Source: Pseudomonas asplenii
GTDB lineage: Bacteria > Pseudomonadota > Gammaproteobacteria > Pseudomonadales > Pseudomonadaceae
DNA: 64,000 nt
Direction of reading: 5' to 3'
Assembly: GCF_900105475.1 (NCBI RefSeq)
Contig: NZ_LT629777.1
Coordinates: forward strand, 6,014,001 to 6,078,000
The notes under the pieces are model-generated. The model was not told where the DNA came from. It saw nothing but the letters and a program-made list of their open reading frames with translations, and did no database searches. Position numbers and translations under genes: made by a program. The first letter of the stretch is position 1. Each line of letters opens with the position of its first letter. Below are positions 29,816-38,484 of the stretch, piece by piece.

Positions 29816-30598
29816 ATGGACATTCAATTTCGCGGTAATGCATTGCCGCACAACCCGTCGGCAGGCACCTGCGACGAGTACAGCATCAGCGCCATTTCCA
29901 GCCTGGACGAGTTGCTCGCGGCCCATCGGACGATCGCCGACCAGCATCCCGGCTTCATCCCCCTGTTCTCCCTCGACGACCTGGCCCAGGCCCGCTACAC
30001 CTCCGGGCATGCGCGCCACAGCATCGACCTGGACGAGGCCACGGACGAGGAGATCGCCAAGCTGCCGCCGGAGTGCTTCGAGAATGGTGACTACCTGGGC
30101 TATCCCACGACGAAGGCCGAGTTTGCCATCTGCCTGCGCAATTTCACCCAACTGATTGCCACGGTCTCGTTCGAAGACGCTTGCGCCCATGGCCTGACGC
30201 TCGATGAAGAGGCCATCCAGGAGTGGATCCGCTATCAGGACGATCCTGTTTCACTGCTCGATCAGCCCCTCTCGGCCCTGCTGGTGCCCGTCGAGCATTC
30301 CGCCCTGGCGCTCGCGGCTTTTCCCAACGGTTATTTCACCTGCGACCTGAGCCCTGCACAGAACCATGCGGTCGCACAGCATTTGGCCCTCGCCCATGGC
30401 TATGAGCTGATCGGGGTGGGTGCGGCCTATCTGGGTTTCTTGCGTGCAGAGCCTGTCGATGCGTCCGTGGCCGATGCGGTGGCAAGAGACTTCTGTGCGC
30501 TCTACAACGTTACTGAAGAGAACCGGCAAGCCCTGGTTTCAGTTTTCAGCCAGGCTATTTCCGGTCGAAGGCATTTGTGGCTGCGCTACGTGGAATGA
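29816..30598 (+). CDS. Hypothetical protein, no family recognised
   Basis: 260 residues, acidic, no signal peptide or membrane segment. I do not recognise it. The composition is that of a globular cytoplasmic protein with helices; a stretch around 175-215 (FPNGYFTCDLSPAQNHAVAQHLALAHGYELIGVGAAYLGF) looks like the core. It has normal Pseudomonas codon bias, so it is likely a real gene. It lies alone between a terminator hairpin and the convergent methyltransferase. Immunity or stress roles are possible but unsupported. Confidence 0.75.
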   Translation: MDIQFRGNALPHNPSAGTCDEYSISAISSLDELLAAHRTIADQHPGFIPLFSLDDLAQARYTSGHARHSIDLDEATDEEIAKLPPECFENGDYLGYPTTKAEFAICLRNFTQLIATVSFEDACAHGLTLDEEAIQEWIRYQDDPVSLLDQPLSALLVPVEHSALALAAFPNGYFTCDLSPAQNHAVAQHLALAHGYELIGVGAAYLGFLRAEPVDASVADAVARDFCALYNVTEENRQALVSVFSQAISGRRHLWLRYVE

Positions 30599-30638
30599 CG
30601 CCCAACGAAAGGCTGTTACGGGTAGCATCAGCCGCATC

Positions 30639-31355
30639 TCACCCGCATTTATGGGTCACCCAGGCCCCCCAGAACAAACTGCTGAAAAAGCGCTGACTCT
30701 CGCCAAAACCGCACTCGCGCAGCAGCGTGTAAACAGCCTCCTCCGAGCTGGGCGGTTCGGCGCCTTGCATGATCCTGGCCTGCTTGGCCTTGACCTCATC
30801 CGGGCTGGCCCCTTGCTGGCGCCAGCGCTCGCCCCAGGTCTTGAGCAGCAAAGGTTGTTCGGCATAGGTGTAGTGATTGCACGCCACGACAAAGGGCGCA
30901 CCCACTTTCAGCCGGGACTGAATGGAACGCAGAAGATGCCGCTTCGCATCGTCACCCGGTACGTGATGCAGGACGCCAATCAACGTCGCCGCATCAAAAG
31001 GCTCGTCGACCGGAAGATCATCAACCGTTCCCAGCAGCAACTGCGTTTTCCCAAGAATCCCGTGGGCCTCCAGATTCGCTGCTGCCGTCTCCAGCATGGC
31101 TGACGAGGGGTCCACTCCGACGAAGGTCCACGCTGGCTCCAGCGTCCCCATGGTGATGACTTCCTGAGCCGTCCCGCCGACGCCGACGACCAGCACTCGC
31201 GCCGCTCGTCCAGTCGAAAGCGTTGCGGCCAATACACACGCGGTCAACTCGTGACAGGCATCGTAGCCCGCCAGGGCCACGCGGCTTTGAATGCCGTATT
31301 CTGCGGCACGTGATACGTCAAACTTCGCCGAAGAGCTGTTAGGTTCCGGTTTCAT
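30639..31355 (-). CDS. Class I SAM-dependent methyltransferase
   Basis: 238 residues from MKPEPNSSSAKFDVSRAAEYG. The SAM-binding motif I is ARVLVVGVGGTAQEV, followed by the acidic residue of motif II in WTFVGVDPSSAMLETAAANL, then FDAATLIGVLHHV as motif IV. The start is supported by GGAGGG seven bases upstream. It resembles small-molecule methyltransferases of the UbiE/COQ5 or tellurite-resistance type; the substrate cannot be assigned. Confidence 0.9.
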   Translation of the reverse strand: MKPEPNSSSAKFDVSRAAEYGIQSRVALAGYDACHELTACVLAATLSTGRAARVLVVGVGGTAQEVITMGTLEPAWTFVGVDPSSAMLETAAANLEAHGILGKTQLLLGTVDDLPVDEPFDAATLIGVLHHVPGDDAKRHLLRSIQSRLKVGAPFVVACNHYTYAEQPLLLKTWGERWRQQGASPDEVKAKQARIMQGAEPPSSEEAVYTLLRECGFGESQRFFSSLFWGAWVTHKCG

Positions 31356-31459
31356 GATGCCCTCCATTCATCTTGAAACCACTCTATGCTGAAGAGGATA
31401 ATTACTGAAATCTATAATTTTTATTCAAATCATTCCCGCGAGGAATAGGAAGTCAGAAT

Positions 31460-31621
31460 ATGAACCGCCGCAAGAAAATCGGCCAGCTGTTGAAAGCCCA
31501 TGCCAAAAAGGCCAGCGCCAAACTGGCCCCCAAGAACAAGCCCAAATACATCAGCAAGGCCGACCGCCTGAAACTGGCTGAGGAAACCAGTCAGGCACAA
31601 ACGCTTTCGCCCGAAAACTGA
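31460..31621 (+). CDS. DUF2986 family small basic protein
   Basis: 53 residues, MNRRKKIGQLLKAHAKKASA at the start and KPKYISKADRLKLAEE in the middle: the DUF2986 signature. It is lysine-rich, cytoplasmic and of unknown function. It is short enough to be missed by gene callers. It ends 18 bp before the convergent bphP stop. Confidence 0.85.
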   Translation: MNRRKKIGQLLKAHAKKASAKLAPKNKPKYISKADRLKLAEETSQAQTLSPEN

Positions 31622-31639
31622 AGCGCGCCAGCTCGGCTA

Positions 31640-33886
31640 TCAGGCGCTTTCCTTGAACACCGGCAAGGTGAACCGGAACTCGGCACCTTGACCCGGCTCG
31701 CTGTTGGCCACGATCTGCCCGCCATGGGCATGGACGATGCCCTGGGTGATGTACAGACCCAGGCCGGTGCCGGTCGGGTTGCCCTCTTTCAACGTCCAGT
31801 AACGGCTGAACACATGCGGCAGGTTTTCCTGGGCAATGCCTTCGCCGCTGTCACGCACGGTGAAGACGGCTTCACTGCCCGATGACTGCGCGCGTACCCC
31901 AACCGTGCCCAGGCGCGGGGTGAACTTGATCGCATTGCTGACCAGGTTCGACAGTACCTGGAACAGCCGTTCGGGATCGGCGTGGATACGCAAGTCGGGC
32001 TCGGCCTCGAAGGAAATGCTGATGGCCTTGTCCAGCGCCAACGGCGCCAGCAGCGATTGCGCCTCTTCGAACATCTGCCCCACATCCAGCTTCTGCGGTT
32101 TGATCGTGTAGCGCCCGGCGTCGATCTTCGAGGTATCGAGCAGGTCCTCCAGCAGCGTATTCATGCGCCCGGCGGCCTGTTGCATGGTGTCGATGGCCGT
32201 GGCGATACGCCGCGAGGTGTGCGAGCCGTCCGAACTGAAGGTCTTCTGCATCATGCCGCAGAGCATCGAGATGACCGTCATCGGATTGCGCAGGTCGTGA
32301 GAGACCACCGCGACCAGATCATCACGGGCGCGCACCGCTTCCTGCTCACGCCGCACTTGTCGGGCCAGGTCGTTTTCCAGCGCCGAACGGCGCAGATCCT
32401 TGGCCGCGAACAGGTCGCCGTGGCTCCACTTGGTCGAGATCCCGGCCATCTCGACCTTCCAGATCTCGAATGAAGTCCGTGGCCGCAGGCGCATGCCCAT
32501 CTCGGAGTTTTCCAGATCCAGTGGCTTGCTCGGATTACCGCTCCAGTTGATGCTGTCCTTGACCTCGGGCCGGAACCACAGCACGCCGTTTTCCACCGGC
32601 TTGGGCAGACTCATGGCGAGCACACCGCTGGCCACCTGCTGATAGGCCGCAGCAGTTGGGTAGACACTGGACAGATGATGGCTGGCGAACACCGGCTCGC
32701 CGGACGCCTGCCACCATTGGTGCAGCGCGCGGATCTCCTGCGGAGCCGGGCAGTTGCCATAACAGTGCAACTGCTTGTCCTCAATGATCGCAATGCCGCC
32801 GGCATTGACCAACGCCATCAGGACCTGTGACTGATTAGCCAAACCGTCAAAGACGTTTTGCGGCGAGTCGATCATCGCCTGGTTGAGCACTGCCAGGGCC
32901 TCGACCTTTTCTTCGCGCTGGCGACTGACCTCCAGCGCTTCCATTGCACTGATCTGCAGGGAGAGCACCTGGCCGATGGTCTGGCAGGCAATGCGCAATT
33001 CATGCGGCACGTGCAAGGGCTGACGGTTGCCACAACTGATCAGGCCCCAGAGCTTGTCGCCCTTGAGCAGGGAAATGCTCATCGACGACAGCACGCCCAT
33101 GTTCTTCATGTACTGGCAGTGGATCGGCGACACACTGCGCAGGGTCGCAAAACTCAAGTCCAGCCGCGTCCCCGTGTCGGGGCGCAGCTTCGGCACCAGC
33201 GGCACCGGCTCGTAATCGGCATTGGGGATGATCCGCAGCCAGTTGGTGCGATACAGCTCGCGCGCCTGCTCGGGAATATCGGACGCCGGGAAAAACAGCC
33301 CGTTGAACAGCTCCATGGATGGCGAAGACGCTTCGGCGATAACCTGGCCGTGGCCCTCCTCCTCGAAACGGTAGATCAGCACCCGGTCGTAACCGGTCAT
33401 CGCCTGCACTTCCTTGACGCAGATGTCGTACAGGACCTGCAGCGATGTCGCCGCTTGCAGCCGCTGCAGCATCCGGCCCAGGTTGGTCTGGTTGCCGGCA
33501 ATGTTCAGCGACTGGAAATTCTCGACGTGGATCTCCAGTTCCAGAATCAGCACGCCCTCATGCCGATGCAACAAGCCTTCGAACGCGGTGCCATTGAGCT
33601 GGAAATACAACGGTGGCGCATCGAAAAACGCCGGCTGCTGCAACGCCTCGCACACGTCCGCCGTGTACTCGTCGCCGAGCAGACTGGACAAGGACTGACC
33701 GATCAATGTCTGCGGCGCGCGGCCGAGCAGGGTTTCGACGTTGGCGCTGACCTGAATGATCTCCAGGGCCGGCTCACTCAGGGTCAACAGCAGGCCATGG
33801 GGCTGGATGGCGCCGGGAAAGCGGATCGGCTCGTTGGCACAGTTGTCCAGCAGCTCTTCGAATACTTTTTTATCTTGCAGGGGCAT
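31640..33886 (-). CDS. bphP: Bacteriophytochrome sensor histidine kinase
   Basis: 748 residues. The PAS-GAF-PHY photosensory core comes first: the biliverdin-attaching cysteine is Cys16 in LDNCANEPIRFPGAIQPHG, the GAF domain has the FPASDIPEQARELY motif, and the PHY tongue is WFRPEVKDSINWSGNPSKPL. The transmitter follows, with the phospho-accepting histidine in VAVVSHDLRNPMTVI and ATPase boxes NLVSNAIKF, VRDSGEGI and GTGLGLYI. It senses red/far-red light using biliverdin made by BphO. The start overlaps the bphO stop by 17 bp, so the two are coupled. No response regulator is adjacent. In-frame sequence upstream of Met1 belongs to bphO read in another frame. Confidence 0.95.
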   Translation of the reverse strand: MPLQDKKVFEELLDNCANEPIRFPGAIQPHGLLLTLSEPALEIIQVSANVETLLGRAPQTLIGQSLSSLLGDEYTADVCEALQQPAFFDAPPLYFQLNGTAFEGLLHRHEGVLILELEIHVENFQSLNIAGNQTNLGRMLQRLQAATSLQVLYDICVKEVQAMTGYDRVLIYRFEEEGHGQVIAEASSPSMELFNGLFFPASDIPEQARELYRTNWLRIIPNADYEPVPLVPKLRPDTGTRLDLSFATLRSVSPIHCQYMKNMGVLSSMSISLLKGDKLWGLISCGNRQPLHVPHELRIACQTIGQVLSLQISAMEALEVSRQREEKVEALAVLNQAMIDSPQNVFDGLANQSQVLMALVNAGGIAIIEDKQLHCYGNCPAPQEIRALHQWWQASGEPVFASHHLSSVYPTAAAYQQVASGVLAMSLPKPVENGVLWFRPEVKDSINWSGNPSKPLDLENSEMGMRLRPRTSFEIWKVEMAGISTKWSHGDLFAAKDLRRSALENDLARQVRREQEAVRARDDLVAVVSHDLRNPMTVISMLCGMMQKTFSSDGSHTSRRIATAIDTMQQAAGRMNTLLEDLLDTSKIDAGRYTIKPQKLDVGQMFEEAQSLLAPLALDKAISISFEAEPDLRIHADPERLFQVLSNLVSNAIKFTPRLGTVGVRAQSSGSEAVFTVRDSGEGIAQENLPHVFSRYWTLKEGNPTGTGLGLYITQGIVHAHGGQIVANSEPGQGAEFRFTLPVFKESA

Positions 33887-34496
33887 GCAGTACCTCGCGA
33901 CTTTCGAGCCAGTGCTCGAAACAGCCGAATGTCGATTGTGCTGCCGTGACGACAGCCTGGCGCTCGACCGTTTCCATCGATCGACTGCCCAGGTATTCAA
34001 TGAAATCGCGCCAGCGCCGCCCGGTGGCGTCGCCATAGACATGCAGAAATCCCGCGCCGCTCTCAGCTTCAATGCCCAGCCGTTTGGCGACCTCCCGGCG
34101 CAGGATCTGCCCGCCGAGCGTGGCCCCTTCGAGTACGTAGAGCACGCCCAGGCAGGCGGCACTAGAGTCGACCACGGGTAATGCCGGGCAGATCGGCAGG
34201 TTGTCGATAGCCTCGACCGACAGCCCCAGGGCGTGCAGATCGCGGCGCAGGGTCTGGACCTTCAGGCGGGGTGCCAGCTCGAAATCGGCAGGAAACACGC
34301 TGCTGTCCTGCAGGGCGCTTTCCAATGGACGATAGAAACCGTAATAGGCCTGCATCAACCGTTGAAAGGCCTTCGCGTCGAGGCTGTCGGAGAAAAAGGG
34401 AAGGCGTTTTTCCAGGGCGATATGACGTTCGGCCGTTCCAGTTCGCAGATCCTGCAGAACCGGGGGTACATGAACTTCGCGGGCCGTTGCTTGCAT
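33870..34496 (-). CDS. bphO: Heme oxygenase (bacteriophytochrome-associated)
   Basis: 208 residues from MQATAREVHVPPVL. It opens heme to biliverdin, the BphP chromophore, releasing CO and iron. The proximal heme-ligand histidine is in LRTGTAERHIALEKRL and the conserved YYGFYRPLE helix follows, with the distal glycine-rich helix YVLEGATLGGQILRREV: the HemO/BphO signature. Start at 34496 with AAGAGCGA upstream; the extra 20 codons are rejected. First gene of a bphO-bphP operon. Confidence 0.93.
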   Translation of the reverse strand: MQATAREVHVPPVLQDLRTGTAERHIALEKRLPFFSDSLDAKAFQRLMQAYYGFYRPLESALQDSSVFPADFELAPRLKVQTLRRDLHALGLSVEAIDNLPICPALPVVDSSAACLGVLYVLEGATLGGQILRREVAKRLGIEAESGAGFLHVYGDATGRRWRDFIEYLGSRSMETVERQAVVTAAQSTFGCFEHWLESREVLHAPAR

Positions 34497-34702
34497 TAAT
34501 GTCGCTCTTGGTGGGGTTGCCTGCTGCCATTTGGGCGTAGCGACGAATGCCGTCAATTTATCACGATAGACAATAACACTGACTCAATCGTTGGTTTTTC
34601 CCGCTCAACGGATTACGGAAATGCTCAAAAGTGGCAGGGAGGGCATGGCCAGCGGCCCCTTCGGAGCCACTTCAGCGAACCAGGCCATGAACGAACGGTG
34701 CA

Positions 34703-36001
34703 TCAGGGGGCTGAGGCTCGTTGTGCAACCGCCCCGCCCTGCTGAGCGTGCTCCGGCGTCAGCACAAGCGGCAGTTCCAGAATAAAGAGCGCGCCCTTGC
34801 CGGGCCCCGCGCTCTGTGCAGTCAGATTGCCGCCCAGTTGCTGCGCGGCGAGAATGCAGCTATGCAGGCCAAAGCCATGGCCGGTGGGACGCGTGGTAAA
34901 ACCGTGTTCGAACACCCGCGCGAGATGATCCGCGCAAATGCCCTCGCCGTTGTCCTCAACCTCGATTCGTACGCGCTGGTCATCAGTGGCCTTCAGGCGC
35001 AGGATGATCCGCAACGACCGCTCCTCGACAGACTCAAGCGCCTGCTTGGCGTTGTTGATCAGATTGATCAGAATCTGCAGCACCTTGTGCTTGTCCAACG
35101 CCATCGTCGGAATATCGTTGAACTCCTTGACCAGCGTTATCTGATGGCGGGCCAGGGAGACGTCGCAGATGCGTACCACATCCTCGATCAACTCCTGAAG
35201 CGAACCCGACTCCAGCATGCTGGAGTTGCCGGCATAGGACTGCTGGGTCGTGACAATGTCCCTGATATGCTCGATGCTCCTGGTCAACTGCGCCAACTCG
35301 TCGATCATCGCCTGCTGCTCGAGCACCAGCGCATCCGCCAGTTTGGCGAGGTAATCCGGCAGCGCGCGCCCTCTCGGATCGTGGTTGATGAAGTCACCAA
35401 GATCGTCGGGGTGCTCCTTCATCAGTTGAACGACCCGGGCCACTCCCTGCCCCTTGAAGGCCCGCACCTTGTCGTACAGTACCTGGGCCGACACATTGAC
35501 GCTATTGAGCACGTTACCCACGTTATGCAGCACGTTGGTGGCGATTTCCGCCATACCCGCCCGGCGCGCGGTAGTGACCAGTTCGGCCTGCGCCTCGCGC
35601 AACTCGTCGTTGACCCTGGCCAGTTGCTGCGGGCTGGGGATCTTCAAGGCAACCGGCACCAGCTTGACCAGCAGGATGGCGGTAATCACCGAAGCGATGG
35701 CGGTGATCACCTTGACCAGTGCCGACAGCCAGTAGTACGGCTTCCATATGGTCACGATCTCCATCACATGGCTGGTCCCGCAGGCCAGAATAAACACGCC
35801 GAAGGCCCCGAACATCCAGTCGAAGGGGATGTCCTTGCGCTTGCGGATGAAGTAGATCAGCGTAAAGGGAATGGTGACATAGCAAAGAGCGATGAGGCCA
35901 TCGGACAGCACATTGATCCAGAGCAGATCCGGGCGCCATAGATAGCAGTGGCCGTGAGGCATGAAGCGGTTATCGGTCAACAGCGCCAGGAAACTGTTCA
36001 T
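34703..36001 (-). CDS. Histidine kinase with ETR1-like ethylene-binding membrane domain
   Basis: 432 residues. The first about 120 residues form three membrane helices that align with the Arabidopsis ethylene receptor ETR1. The ETR1 residues Asp25, Tyr32, Ile35, Pro36, Ile62, Cys65 and His69 correspond with identical spacing to D34, Y41, I44, P45, I71, C74 and H78 (CGTSH for CGATH), and Cys/His are the copper ligands there. A segment KVITAIASVITAILLVKLVP also matches. The cytoplasmic part has a coiled linker, a histidine box (VLHNVGNVLNSVN) and ATPase boxes (LINNAKQALE, VEDNGEGI, TGHGFGLHS). Ligand binding is inferred, not shown. No response regulator adjoins it; bphOP lies next door. Confidence 0.9.
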   Translation of the reverse strand: MNSFLALLTDNRFMPHGHCYLWRPDLLWINVLSDGLIALCYVTIPFTLIYFIRKRKDIPFDWMFGAFGVFILACGTSHVMEIVTIWKPYYWLSALVKVITAIASVITAILLVKLVPVALKIPSPQQLARVNDELREAQAELVTTARRAGMAEIATNVLHNVGNVLNSVNVSAQVLYDKVRAFKGQGVARVVQLMKEHPDDLGDFINHDPRGRALPDYLAKLADALVLEQQAMIDELAQLTRSIEHIRDIVTTQQSYAGNSSMLESGSLQELIEDVVRICDVSLARHQITLVKEFNDIPTMALDKHKVLQILINLINNAKQALESVEERSLRIILRLKATDDQRVRIEVEDNGEGICADHLARVFEHGFTTRPTGHGFGLHSCILAAQQLGGNLTAQSAGPGKGALFILELPLVLTPEHAQQGGAVAQRASAP

Positions 36002-36107
36002 GGCTCACATCCTCGTTGTGCAACTGAAACCGTTGAATGCCGGTGGGGCAAATCCCAGTCTAGCAGGCAGGAATTCGGGCGCTGGCAGCAGTGGCTTTCG
36101 GGTCTTT

Positions 36108-36219
36108 GATCGGTCCCGCGCCCCGCGTGGGAATGCAGCCTGTGACGCTCCGCGTCACACCAAGAGCAGACACCGAGCGTCCTGTGAGGCATTCCCACGC
36201 GGGAGCGTGGGAACGATCC
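36108..36219. repeat. Inverted intergenic repeat with GCGTGGGAATGC core
   Basis: About 112 bp with outer arms gatcggtcccgcg...gcgtgggaatgc (36108-36136) and the inverted gcattcccacgcgggagcgt...gatcc (36189-36219), plus a middle hairpin tgtgacgctccgcgtcaca (36141-36159). A third related copy occurs at 37072. It resembles a short dispersed repeat seen in P. fluorescens genomes. Confidence 0.75.
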
Positions 36220-36240
36220 ATCAACTATGGAATACCACCA

Positions 36241-36666
36241 ATGAGCAGGCTGTATTGTTATGAAGGCGAATGCGGGTTGAGTGCCGATCAACTGTGGTGG
36301 TTGATCGCAATCGAAACCCTGATGGAAGAACTTGAAATCACCGACGTCGCGGCCGCCATCGCCATTGTGAGCGGTGCCAACATCGTGCCGACCCGAGCAA
36401 AGCCCCAAGGTGCCATTCCAAGAACGTCCATTGCCTCCGTCCTGGCCAGGCGCCTTGCACGCAAGCGCCGCCTGCCATTCCGAATGCCGACCCTCACCGG
36501 TTTCTTCCCGCCCAGCCTTCGCATGACGAGTAAGATAGGCAGCATCGCAGGACGGGCCATTCCGGTTTTCGGATGGGCTTACACTACTTACGAATTAGGC
36601 AAGGTCGCAGTGATCAGCGTGAAGAAATACAACGCCGTCGTTGATGGGGCAGACCAGGTGTTTTGA
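36241..36666 (+). CDS. STM2901 family protein
   Basis: 141 residues from MSRLYCYEGECGLSADQLWW. Matches the enterobacterial STM2901 family, with the helical LIAIETLMEELEITDVAAAIAIVSGANIVPTRAKPQGA block and a C-terminal GRAIPVFGWAYTTYELGKVAV hydrophobic segment. Function unknown; such proteins are often found beside DUF1493 proteins, as here (2-bp gap). The 50 codons upstream that extend the frame consist of the repeat element and were discarded. Confidence 0.82.
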   Translation: MSRLYCYEGECGLSADQLWWLIAIETLMEELEITDVAAAIAIVSGANIVPTRAKPQGAIPRTSIASVLARRLARKRRLPFRMPTLTGFFPPSLRMTSKIGSIAGRAIPVFGWAYTTYELGKVAVISVKKYNAVVDGADQVF

Positions 36667-36668
36667 CA

Positions 36669-37028
36669 ATGAAGCCGACTTCAGACCTGCCGGATGACGA
36701 GTCAATGAAGCAGCTTATCCAGTTGTTGGATGAGCATATTGGCCTGCCAAAGCACCTCGTTCTCAACCTGGGCATCTCGGTCAACCATGATCTGCATTGC
36801 GATGGCGACGATGCGGCCGAGCTGCTAGAAGTCTTGCAGAAGCGCTTTCCTATCAGGTTCATCGACTACGATGCCTATCGCTATTTCAGGCCTGAGGGGT
36901 ATGACCTGTTTTTCTGGCGAAGACCCCAGGAACGACGAGGCAAGATCCCCTTGACCCTCGGCATGCTATATCACGCGATCAACCTGCAACGTTGGGACAC
37001 CGCCGAACTGGAAAGTTTGAGACTCTAG
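36669..37028 (+). CDS. DUF1493 family protein
   Basis: 119 residues. It has the DUF1493 pattern: an N-terminal helix (LIQLLDEHIGL), then SVNHDLHCDGDDAAELLEVLQKRF and a C-terminal LTLGMLYHAINLQRW. The family has an acyl-carrier-like fold and unknown function. Probably cotranscribed with the STM2901 gene. The alternative TTG at 36663 is less likely than the ATG at 36669. Confidence 0.8.
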   Translation: MKPTSDLPDDESMKQLIQLLDEHIGLPKHLVLNLGISVNHDLHCDGDDAAELLEVLQKRFPIRFIDYDAYRYFRPEGYDLFFWRRPQERRGKIPLTLGMLYHAINLQRWDTAELESLRL

Positions 37029-37071
37029 CCCCCATTACAGGCAATCCCGGATCAATAAGCAGCTCGTCGTT

Positions 37072-37131
37072 GATCGTTCCTACGCTCCGCGTGGGAATGC
37101 TGCCCGTGGGAGCCGGCTTGCTGGCGATAGC
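37072..37131. repeat. Second copy of the GCGTGGGAATGC repeat joined to a REP-like half
   Basis: gatcgttcctacgctccgcg at 37072 continues tgggaatgctgcc, related to the element at 36108. It is followed directly by gtgggagccggcttgctggc (37106-37125) and gatagcg, a REP-like half site of the ggcttgctggcgatagcg type. Confidence 0.7.
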
Positions 37132-37182
37132 GATCTGGTGCAAGCCACAACTGTGGTGGTCTACTAACCCCGAACACAAGGC

Positions 37183-37638
37183 TTACCGTATCTGGTACAG
37201 CACAGCAGCCCCTGGCTTGGGTTCGAAAGCGGGCACAGTGCGCTGCTCAAGTGGCATACCCTTGGCATCCCAAACCAAGGTATCCGAGGGGTACTCGTCC
37301 TTGCGGGTCATGACGTCGATCTGCCTGATGATCACCTCCGAGCTTGCAGACACTTGCGGGTTCCATTCGAAGACGCCAACTCTGCCGTAGAATACAGCAG
37401 GCGCGTCGACATCGAGGCGCTGGTCGGGACACATGACCAAACCGCGTTCAAGCATCACCCGCAACGCGCCGACAGGCACCGCCTTCACCGTGGGCATGGT
37501 GCTCTCGGCGCTGTGGCCTGGGCAGATATTGGCCGAGCGAGTCACCATATCCTCGACCACTTGACGATCGGATTGGGCCTGCGCCGAAACGGCAACGGCA
37601 GACAGGGCGAGCACTACAAGGTTTGACTTCCAGGACAC
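37183..37638 (-). CDS. Small secreted hypothetical protein
   Basis: 151 residues from a GTG codon (VSWKSNLVVLALSAVAVSAQA), preceded by AGGAGG at six-base spacing, which decides the start. Residues 1-21 are a signal peptide cleaved after AQA. The mature part carries two cysteines (NICPGH and VMCPDQ) likely to form a disulfide, and resembles small periplasmic proteins of unknown function. No domain recognised. Confidence 0.75.
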   Translation of the reverse strand: MSWKSNLVVLALSAVAVSAQAQSDRQVVEDMVTRSANICPGHSAESTMPTVKAVPVGALRVMLERGLVMCPDQRLDVDAPAVFYGRVGVFEWNPQVSASSEVIIRQIDVMTRKDEYPSDTLVWDAKGMPLEQRTVPAFEPKPGAAVLYQIR

Positions 37639-37883
37639 GCGAAACCTCCTATGGAAAAAATACCCCAACGTTGCGGACTACCCCCTGTAAGAACCGTCCG
37701 GTGCCAGGGGGAACATTTGAGACTACCACGACAGTTAGTCTGTTCCACTGGCTGATCGATAGCCCTGGCTCTGACTGCGCAGAGCGCCTTTGCTCCTGAT
37801 AAGAAAGGCGGTTCGGGTTCTGTTAGAGGTGACAGGTAGATATCGACACATAGCGGACCCAGTGGTGCTTCTTTCTTCTTTCG

Positions 37884-38312
37884 TCATGTTTGACTGTGTG
37901 TGCTCGCCTTTCGTGACGTCATGAGCGTCTGGCACATAGCTGCCACTTCTGGCATAGCCGCAGCCAGCGTGGACAACACCTGATACATCTCCTGGGCATC
38001 TGGAAATGGATATACATCCAGGCTCATGGCAAGCCTAAGCTTGCGCGGATCGTGCTGTTCTCTGAGCCACGTCTCTACCTCACGCGTCATTGCCGCGCCG
38101 TTATCGTTTGTTTGCCATGCCAATAAATTGAACAGTTCGACAACCAGCTCTTCGGGCACTGTGCGAGGTATCTCCGCGAACAGGCGATTGGCTAGGTCAA
38201 GCTCGCCAAATACGCTTACCACTTCATTCACCGCGTCAAACGCCTGGGTGTATTCGGCGGCGTTGCGCTCAATATTAATGATGTCGAGCGCTTGTTTTAA
38301 CGATGGGTGCAT
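37884..38312 (-). CDS. Hypothetical protein, mostly helical
   Basis: 142 residues if MHPSLKQALDIINIE is the start; an ATG 12 codons earlier (MINPAATP) is possible. It is acidic and predicted helical, with helix-rich EVVSVFGELDLANRLFAEI and a C-terminal LSTLAAAMPEVAAMCQTLM. It resembles small immunity-type or cargo-binding proteins but no family is recognised. Neighbours are the secreted protein and a MITE-like remnant. Confidence 0.6.
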   Translation of the reverse strand: MHPSLKQALDIINIERNAAEYTQAFDAVNEVVSVFGELDLANRLFAEIPRTVPEELVVELFNLLAWQTNDNGAAMTREVETWLREQHDPRKLRLAMSLDVYPFPDAQEMYQVLSTLAAAMPEVAAMCQTLMTSRKASTHSQT

Positions 38313-38484
38313 CTGGTCATTCCATGGTGTTGCAGCGGGGTTAATCATACGGGTATGCAAATCAGCATTGGACCCCACGCATCGTCGGCGCGCTGAGCCA
38401 CGGTGTGGCAACATCTCACAGCTTAAAAGCGAGTGTTCACAACGAAAAGAAATATCTTTTCACCTATTGCAAACGTCCGCTTTT

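Noticed and set aside
33887..34162. N-terminal extension of bphP
   Set aside because: The extra residues are bphO read in another frame, and phytochrome similarity begins at the ATG at 33886.
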